In this document: positions 57,267 through 64,000 of the stretch, one piece after another
Layout: each line of letters starts with the position of its first letter
Position numbering within the stretch: the stretch's first letter is position 1
Source of the DNA: Lactifluus volemus
Lineage: Eukaryota; Basidiomycota; Agaricomycetes; Russulales; Russulaceae
DNA: 64,000 bases
Assembly (NCBI GenBank): GCA_022376515.1
Contig: WTXI01000006.1
Span: 372,001-436,000, forward strand
Direction: 5' to 3'
The notes under the pieces: generated by a model
Told to the model about the DNA's origin: nothing
Database searches by the model: none
The model's input: the letters and a program-made list of their open reading frames with translations, nothing else
Made by a program: the position numbers and the translations under genes

Positions 57267-60045
57267 TTAGTAGGGCGCGTTGACAATCCCAGAGTGGCTG
57301 CGCGTATTGCGGCGCTCTGGAGCGAGCGACGTCCGTGTGGGCTTGCGTAGATTCTTCTTGTTAACACTGAGGACGTTATTCTGGAGTGCAACGATCTACA
57401 ACGAAAGTGGTCAATAGCTAGGCAATCTTCTGACCACCAAGTCACGTACGATCTCCTTGTCGTCACCGAAGCGGAAGCTATCTTGCACGACGAGATCCTC
57501 ATACTTCTTGATTTCATACTTATCCATCTGACCCTTCTTCAATTTGCCAAAGTCCCACGCAACGACGTATTGCCCGGTCGAGGTCACAATCGCATTCTCC
57601 TCCTGCCCCTCACCTACGTTGAACCTGGGCAGAAAATGTCAACGTTATTCTTGTTCGTGACAAAGTTTGGTAAAAACGAACCTGGCAGGTGTAAACGAGA
57701 CGTTGTGATTCATGTATGCAACATGTTCAGGTCGCAGCTGCAGCCTCTTAGGCATGGGCTTCGCGTCTGCAGGGAAGCTGCGGTCAAAACCCAAGCTACC
57801 AGCATATCTTCCCTGCCCAATAAGCACATCCACCAGTAGCAAGTACGTTTTGGTCGTTGCAACGATCCAACGCCCATCAGCGGACACATCAATGCCAATA
57901 ATGGGGTCACCTAGTGGCATAAGAGCGGTCTTTGCAATCTTCCCGACCGTATCATACAGACGAATGTCTCCCTTCTCGCTCGCAACGGCGAGTTTGCCGG
58001 ACGCAGTTGTAGTGACACCAGAGAACTTGTTCTTCGAAGCATATTGCTTGTACTGGCTGTTCACAAGCTTGTTTCCCGACACGCGTGGATCGATACGGAA
58101 GAGCGCGTTGTGCGATGCTCCAATTAATGTTTGTTCATGCGTTGTTTGCGAGAACTTGCTATTGGGAGCAACGTGATTGACCGTAATATCGTCATGAACT
58201 TTCCACTCCTCAACGATCTTTGCGCGCTCGAGGTCTAGGTGGAAAAGGGAGTTCGGTGCAAGAGGGTTCATCACGACCATCTTAGAGTCTTGCTCATGTA
58301 ACATGACCTGTCAAAGAGTTGTAAACCCACAAACGATAGGCCATCGAGGGCAAGACGTACATTTTTGGGGTCAAACTTCTTCCCCTTCATGTCCGTGATA
58401 TTGGCAATTGAGGCAACGTATTCGACCTCGTCCGGCTTATGCCGGAAGACACCAATCTTATCTCCCCGAACGACGTATGATCTGTCACCCTTGTATCCGA
58501 CAGTCAGTTGTGAATTTCGCCCTTCGCTGAGGCCAGCAGGTGGACTGGTTCCCCCTTCCTCTTCCTCTTCATCCTCGTCTGTAGCACGGTAGTAGCGTGT
58601 ATGGGTGATGACAAGTGTTATGTTACTCACCACCGAGCTCATCAAGGACCGCCTCTTCCTCGTCATCATCGGTTTCGACAGCCATCTCGACATCCTCAAC
58701 GTTGGCGCTGAGTACATATGCTTGTTCGTCTTCCTGCAAAGAATGAGGACGAGTCCCATGTCGCGAAAACTGCTTATGGGCTACCTTGACCTTATCCCAT
58801 GACGTCTGATTCAGGCTCTCCCATGCACGCCTTGTGAATTCGGCACGGAAGAGCTCGAACGACTCATGGGACTCAAAACGCAAACACCAGCTACTCTGGT
58901 TCCCGCTGTCGTTCACGTTGTTCCATGTGATTGACCATGTTGCCGGTGACCAGCGTTGCATCATCTGTGATGAAATGCGATGGGCAAGCACTTGACCTTC
59001 TTGGGTCGTAGCAGTGAGAACAAACGAAAAGTTGGCATCCTTTCGCTGCACGATCTTCGCATCCACGGCCGCTTCGCGAACAAAGAAACCCTGGTCGCGA
59101 TTCCACAAGAATAGCTCTGCTGGCTGGTCAATGATCACATGAAGCGAGATATCTAAAGTGCTTGACGAAGCAGGAGCAGTAGGAGACTGAGGGGACACAA
59201 TGCCGTCCTTTGCGGAGAGCTTCTTCGCCGCGGCCTTTCCTTTCTTGACGTTGGCGACAGGGGAGCTATGGGAAAGTGGTCAGGACTTGGGACGAATTGA
59301 AGAACGATAGGAAACGGACTGCCAAACAAACTCGGCTAGATCTTCGTCCCGCACATTGTCCGCGCTTGTCTTGTACTTGCGCTCATACATGGCGCGATAC
59401 ATGCAAGTCTCGAAGAAAGCCTTGGTGGGCGCGTTGGTCCCAGAGGCAACAAACTCATAGAATTCGTCAACATCGCCTTGGAGATCGCGCCAAAGAAGGG
59501 TGGGCTCGCCCTCTGTCTGGCCGGTACGAAACTCGAGTTCTTCGCTGATGAGGAATACGCGTTCTTCATCGGCTGATAGAAGGGTGAGCATCGGATACAG
59601 ACGGTTGGCAAAAGACGCACTCTCTTCCTCATCCTCGAGAAGCTCCTGATCACCTTCCTCATATACCCGCGTTATGACCAATTGAAAGTTGTGTTCAATT
59701 GAAGGAACGCGACGGATGGTGGCCATAGCATCATTGAATCTATCAGAAAGAGGAATCGTGAGCTCGGAAATGGTACAGAGCAAATGATAAAGACGACGAA
59801 CATGCACTCCCTAGATGAGCGTACATTGTCCGGACGTAGAAGATGGAGTTGCCCCGTGGATATCTTGACTACCTCGGTGGCATTAGGGTCCTCTAATTCG
59901 GAAGAGTCAGGATGAGGTTGTAATCGCGACACATAAGACTTACGCCAAACCTTGCCAATCACTGTAAGTTAAGTTTCGAGAGCGATCAGCACAAGTGGGA
60001 AGCAAACGCGATAAAAGAGAACGGACGGTTACGAAAGATGTTCAT
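57267..60045 (-). CDS. VID27: Vid27-family protein (WD-like propeller)
   Basis: This is the fungal Vid27 protein, named for vacuolar import and degradation of fructose-1,6-bisphosphatase; its exact role is unclear. A tiny first exon (MNIF plus one base, start at 60045) splices to LIGKVWRKSYVSRLQPHPDS. The N-terminal half has FEFVASGTN-type and PH-like segments (VKISTGQLHLLRPDN; FLWNRDQGFFVREAAVDAKI) and an acidic run (DEDEEEEEG). The C-terminal half is the Vid27 propeller: DSKMVVMNPLAPNSLFHLDL, DITVNHVAPNSKFSQTTHEQ, LIGASHNALFRIDPRVSGNK, YASKNKFSGVTTTASGKLAV, ASEKGDIRLYDTVGKIAKTA and WIVATTKTYLLLVDVLI. The stop is TAA at 57267-57269. The gene has several introns with standard borders. Confidence 0.93.
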
Positions 60046-60127
60046 TTGGCAAGTGGTGAAAGCGCTTCCGAGTCCGGAGACGCCTCGGTGCAAAGAACTG
60101 CGCGTGACCTTTTATTCACAGCCCACA

Positions 60128-60578
60128 ATGACATCCCCCTCATGTGCGTACACTTTGCGTAGCGTAGCGATAACATGTCAACCTTACAATCCTCTTTTGT
60201 CGCTCAGCCACCAGCTCCGAGTCGTCGCAACACAATACATCTACCAGTAACCCGTCTTCACCCTCGCATCTACGCAACCGCAACGGGTTGGCGACTTCTT
60301 CTCCCTCCATCTTTGTCACAGGTGGCGTACGTCGCAGTGCTTCAAGTAGTTGTTGTCTCATTCACCTTGATATGCCTCAGTTCCGTGATGCAGCGAACGT
60401 GTCGCCAACGTTGTCGTCCTTTTCTTCTGGCAGCAACGCACTAGCCGTGGTTGGGGCAGACGGGACGAGCCCAGGCGGTTACACGCACAGGATAGCTATA
60501 CGCGTGGACCATTCCACTGCGACGTGCTTTGACCCCGCGGACAAAGAGCTTTATGAGCTTTGGGCACCGAAACCATGA
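60128..60578 (+). CDS. Hypothetical small Ser-rich protein
   Basis: Two exons, 60128-60143 and 60208-60578, join in frame (GTGCGT donor, CTCAG acceptor) to give 128 residues starting MTSPSSTSSESSQHNTSTS. The second half has VTGGVRRSASSSCCLIHLDM and PGGYTHRIAIRVDHSTATCF and ends YELWAPKP. No family is recognised. The clean splice join and sustained frame support a real gene, but it is short. It is divergent from VID27 with 82 bp between starts. Confidence 0.5.
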
Positions 60579-60737
60579 GAGGTGATTTCTCCGTGAAAAG
60601 ATGTTGATTATGCAAACTCACTCAACTCCTTCCAGTCAACGTTGGGTCTGTTTGATTGCCCTAGTAGAAGGGTGTGGTCTTTATAGCTATCGGTGGGCAT
60701 ATGTCATCTCAATTACCTTGCTTGCAATTCGACCGTC

Positions 60738-61091
60738 CCAAAACCCTATATTCCAACGTTGCAGGAACCATCAAAAGTTGACGTGATTTATCTTGCTTGT
60801 TCTGGTCTTCCGAACCGCTCTTTTAGGGACGTACAGTATTCCAATCGATCGACCTATGCGCGAACAAGCGACTAAGCGACTGTAACAACGAACAATCTAT
60901 CGCATAGCCCCTCCCCCATCAGCATTAAGTTCAAAACAAACAAGAAATGTACTTGGACTACAGTTCATTCACCAAGAAAAAAAATCGATGGGATAACTCA
61001 TACGGGCCAGGACAGCGTAATCTGTACGATAACCTGTTTTTATGTTTCTACACCTCTGTCCTCTATCTGCAAGCAAGGTCGCCGACGACAA
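60738..61091. repeat. Dispersed repeat, copy B
   Basis: Second copy of the sequence at 31582-31881, same orientation, with an extra segment of about 60 bases near 60990-61055. The two copies differ by scattered substitutions and small indels, so the insertions are not recent twins. The sequence just right of it (61098-61115, TTTTCCTAGTTTGTAAAC) resembles the sequence just left of copy A (31559-31575). This could be a trace of terminal repeats. Confidence 0.85.
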
Positions 61092-61250
61092 CGTCGGCAT
61101 TTTCCTAGTTTGTAAACCACCTCAGATGCTCTAACCGACCGCTTTACTGGCACCGGGCCCCGCATACAGTACTTCAGAGACTCCCATGGAGACAGCTCTG
61201 TCTGTCAGTTCTTTGCCTTTCCTCCTCCCTCTCTCCACTCTCTTCTGCCC

Positions 61251-62606
61251 ATGCAGTCGATCTCCCCTAGTCGAACATACTTATCTTTAGCCTTGCTGCT
61301 CGTCTTCCTTTCAGCTAGGAATTTACCTGTGACGGCGAAACATCTCGTTGACGAGCCACATCCGTCTGATCCGTTTTTAAACCCCAAAGACGACCCCAAC
61401 GATTCTCTCGGCTATATTGCCTCAAACACATTAACTGCGATCGCGTTCAGTACGTGCCAACTCTCCATATGCGTGTACAGACGTGTCGAATCGGAGACAG
61501 GTTCCACTCTCACCGTCGCCCTTGTGCAAACGTTTAGTTTGCTAAAATGGGGCGGATGGTGGATGGCGTGCATGACCATCGGAGCATATAGTATGACCCG
61601 AGTTCTCACCACTTTGACGATCAATGAGTATTGACTTTACCTTTACAAGCCTTTGCACTCGGAATTGCCTTCCGGTTCGCGATGCATATCAAACCAGATT
61701 CCCAGGGTATATATATCGTAGAATACCTCTTTGTCATTCTGTCGGTGGGTCGCATATTCCAATTTTTTTTAAAACTTTCCTACGACATCCAATGCGCAGC
61801 CCTGCGCATTCATTGCTTCAGATTACATCCTGCTCGGCCGCCTTGCGAGATATCTTGAGAGTGGAAAGCACTTGCTTATATCTCCAAACCGCATAACAAT
61901 TACCTTCGTCATCTCAGATGTCACGACATTCTTAATCCAGGTCGGTGGTCTAGATACCTTACCTGAGCAGCGCCGAGGGGCTGAATCAAATGGGTATTCC
62001 CAGGTATTAGGAGGGGCTATCTCGGTCGGAGCAAAAACGATCAAGGGCGAAACAATGGGTTCTCGGGTGAGTACGTTCTGTGCTCGACGGAACCAAAATT
62101 TTTGACAGCGGATAGATATTCCTCGGCGCTCTGATCACTCAACTAATATCTTTTCTTATCTTTACCGCCATTTTCTTACGTTTTATGCATCATATGCGCA
62201 AATTTGAGCGCGATGCGTGGACACATCGTGAGAACAAGTGGCACAACGACTGGCGTGTGCTAGCTGGCGCACTTGGGGTCAGCTGCATCGGTATAATTGT
62301 ATACCACACATGTTTTGATAGCGTGAGCCCGCAACTCAATAGAAACGAATCTAGATCCGATCGTTCTATCGTGTCGTCGAGCTTTCGCAGGGTTTCCGTG
62401 GCCCTATCGCGCAGAATGAAGCCCTTTTCTACGGGTTGGACACGCTACCGCTTTTCATCGCAATCTCTGTCTATGTACCGTTTTGGCCTGGGCGGTTCAT
62501 CCCGGAGAGATCACACGTAGCCAGTGGTGATACGATGGAGATGAAGAATAAGGGTGAGAGAGAGGGCAGAGGGGCCCAGTCGCAGTTTGGGCCAGTAGAT
62601 AGATAA
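61251..62606 (+). CDS. Rta1-like multispanning membrane protein
   Basis: This is a seven-membrane-segment protein of the fungal RTA1 family (lipid-translocating exporters and 7-aminocholesterol or drug resistance proteins). The start encodes a signal peptide (SRTYLSLALLLVFLSARNLP) and a short lumenal stretch. Spliced exons give DSLGYIASNTLTAIAF, LLKWGGWWMACMTIGAY, FALGIAFRFAMHI and YIVEYLFVILS. Then come LLGRLARYLESGKHLLISPN, ITITFVISDVTTFLIQVGG, FLGALITQLISFLIFTAIFL, DWRVLAGALGVSCIGIIV and LFYGLDTLPLFIAISVYVPF. The LISP-R and SDVTTFLIQ segments and the DTLPLF ending are family hallmarks. The protein ends QFGPVDR with TAA at 62604-62606, only 34 bp from the next convergent stop. Confidence 0.88.
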
Positions 62607-62640
62607 CCAGGGCAACGTGAACAACAGGGTTGTATTGAAC

Positions 62641-63255
62641 TTAGAGACTGCGTAAAAATGTACCAAGTCCTGCCTGCGAGCCCCTATCGGCCGTGACGTG
62701 GCGCTGCCGGTCCCTGTTGCGGGCAATCATTTCTTGCAAGCCAGCCTTGTGCTTGGGCCGTGACTTTTGTTGTTTTTTGGTCTTTGTTGGGGGCTGCGGT
62801 TGTGCATTGGCCAGGGATGGTAGGGAAGGGGACGAATGGAGAGAGGGGTCAAGTTGTGGGGAAATTGGGGGAGTATCGGGGGACATTGTACGATCGGCGG
62901 CAGGTGTGCAAGGCACGACTTGTAGGTAAGGGTTGGTAAGATCGGAAGACAAAGAAGGATGATGTGGTGGTGGTGGCGTGATGACATGTCGAGAGTGAAT
63001 AGGGAAGCCCTGGTTTACGGGTTTGTTGTTTACGTGTCCGCAGGTGGTACAGGTCTGTCTCAAACAGCGAACAATCGGTGAACTCGGGCGGGGTGATGAC
63101 ATTCGAACAAGGCGAGTGTGGGAGGGGCAATGGAGGATATGACCACATCTTGAACAACGAGAGACAGATGGTGCCTTGGTCGATCTGAGATAGTGATAGG
63201 CGGCGAGGGAAGGCGAGATGGAATGAAAAAGGGAAATGGAAGAGGCGTTGTCCAT
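62641..63255 (-). CDS. Probable Snm1/Rpr2-type RNase MRP/P subunit
   Basis: A protein of about 204 residues in one exon. It has a zinc-ribbon pattern, SRCSRCGHILHC then TCTTCGHVNNK, preceded by a helical leader (SISPSLAAYHYLRSTKAPSV). It ends with a Lys-rich segment and LQEMIARNRDRQRHV followed by GLGTFLRSL. This architecture (helix, two CxxC pairs, basic tail with LQE-LARN) is that of Snm1/Rpr2/Rpp21 subunits that bind the RNA of RNase MRP or P. The match is by pattern and the assignment is moderate. The start at 63255 (MDNASSIS) is chosen over an upstream in-frame ATG at 63393, which would add an unlikely hydrophobic leader. Confidence 0.6.
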   Translation of the reverse strand: MDNASSISLFHSISPSLAAYHYLRSTKAPSVSRCSRCGHILHCPSHTRLVRMSSPRPSSPIVRCLRQTCTTCGHVNNKPVNQGFPIHSRHVITPPPPHHPSLSSDLTNPYLQVVPCTPAADRTMSPDTPPISPQLDPSLHSSPSLPSLANAQPQPPTKTKKQQKSRPKHKAGLQEMIARNRDRQRHVTADRGSQAGLGTFLRSL

Positions 63256-63501
63256 TTTTGGAAAAGAAATTGACACAGTCGGGTAATTCTTATTGTTACG
63301 GGTGAAACGGGCCGGACGGAGATAAGCTTTTTGTGGGAGTGGATAAAAGGGATAAAATAACAATTGTGTTGGAGTGAAAAGAAGAATTGACATGCGACGT
63401 TAAGCATGCTTGCCACACACTCACACAGACCCTCCATTTCTTACCCCATTCCCCTCACCGACTTCCCTCCCCTCCCTCTTCCTCCTCAACAACAACAAGA
63501 A

Positions 63502-64000
63502 ATGTCTCTCAGGTCGAACAATCAAAGACGTCCTTCCCTCTCTAGCCCCAGGTCTTGGCTTACCCGTTCTTCTTCATCTCCTACTCACTCCAAACCGTCT
63601 ACCATCCTTTCTATCAAACACCGTAATTTTGATTCTGGTGTCACTGTTGTCCGTACCCCTCAAGAAGCTCTCTCTGGTTCTGGAGTCACCGTAGAGTGCC
63701 CCTCGGATCAAGAAAAGGACGAGGAGGATCAAATGGAAGAGCAAGAGCAAGGACATACTACTGAGCCCCCTGCTTCTCGTGCGGATCATCATTCAGAGAC
63801 ACCTTCCGTGCCACCTGCTTATTCCCCGCCCCGTTCATCTTTTCCGTTGTCCAAGAGCGCTCCCAGTCTTTCATTGAAGGATTCTGCTCATTCTACTCGT
63901 TCCACTCGTCCCCCAAAACATAATCCTCAGAAAAAACTCCCCCCTCCACCCTTGACTACCCTCTTTCCTGCAGTGCCATCTCTCCCTGTCCAACTGACAT
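63502..64000 (+). CDS. Unknown Ser/Pro-rich protein, 5' part only
   Basis: An ATG at 63502 opens a frame that stays open to the right edge. The product is rich in Ser, Pro, Thr and basic residues (SLRSNNQRRPSLSSPRSWLT), with an acidic Glu/Gln run (KDEEDQMEEQEQG) and PPAYSPPRSSFP. No domain is visible in this disordered N-terminus. A long pyrimidine-rich leader precedes the start, as for the 39472 gene. The rest lies outside the window. Confidence 0.7.
   Translation, partial: MSLRSNNQRRPSLSSPRSWLTRSSSSPTHSKPSTILSIKHRNFDSGVTVVRTPQEALSGSGVTVECPSDQEKDEEDQMEEQEQGHTTEPPASRADHHSETPSVPPAYSPPRSSFPLSKSAPSLSLKDSAHSTRSTRPPKHNPQKKLPPPPLTTLFPAVPSLPVQLT

Noticed and set aside
61112..61150. tRNA D-arm-like block on the minus strand (GGTCGGTTAGAGC)
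   Set aside because: No matching anticodon or T arm could be folded; at best a relic of a SINE-like element.
1..64000. CRISPR array, rRNA or tRNA genes
   Set aside because: None seen. Regular short repeats with spacers, rRNA cores and full cloverleaf signals were not found; this is eukaryotic gene space.

Overview
The window reads as nuclear DNA of a filamentous basidiomycete, most likely an Agaricomycete. The genes are dense, lie on both strands, and are broken by many short introns of roughly 47-75 nt with GT..AG borders (one GC..AG and one apparent GA..AG). The gene set is fungal (trifunctional HIS4, Argonaute, Vid27, Rta1-like, Rrn7, Lag1, Rex3, ISWI), and a Helitron with a DUF6570-like N-terminus is present. 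Exons were joined by hand from frames and splice signals. Gene identities are therefore firmer than every splice border.

Layout. 1-17.1 kb is ordinary gene space: the 5' end of a GH2 beta-mannosidase, an Argonaute with all four slicer residues, HIS4, pyruvate dehydrogenase E1-beta, an SDR oxidoreductase, an amidohydrolase broken by three apparent frameshifts, a membrane-anchored alpha/beta hydrolase, NAD-isocitrate dehydrogenase subunit 1, and a conserved protein of unknown function. 17.1-32.2 kb is an accessory island. It holds a nearly intact Helitron RepHel gene (minus strand, 20.6-26.9 kb) flanked by pieces of unrelated host genes: an orphan HMA copper-binding exon, a Yap1-like C-terminal fragment, a Tra1-like fragment and unplaced ORFs. 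It also has a 41-bp tandem repeat and a dispersed repeat whose second copy lies at 60.7 kb.

32.3-64 kb returns to housekeeping genes: glutamine synthetase, an Erj5-like ER J-protein, the Pol I factor Rrn7, a Ser/Pro-rich coiled-coil protein, a protein resembling fungal MLKL/HeLo-like four-helix death domains without a kinase, the centromeric histone CENP-A, a Gfd2-like DEDDh nuclease, ceramide synthase, RNA exonuclease 3, an ISWI remodeller, AP-1 sigma, Vid27, an Rta1-like membrane protein, a probable Snm1/Rpr2-type RNase MRP/P subunit, and the start of an unknown protein at the right edge.

The genes do not form one pathway; most are single-copy core genes. Shared control is suggested only by short divergent promoters (Argonaute/HIS4, PDB1/SDR, hydrolase/IDH1, LAG1/REX3). 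The most unusual content is the Helitron island with its host-gene pieces, the kinase-less MLKL-like protein, and the atypical splice sites.
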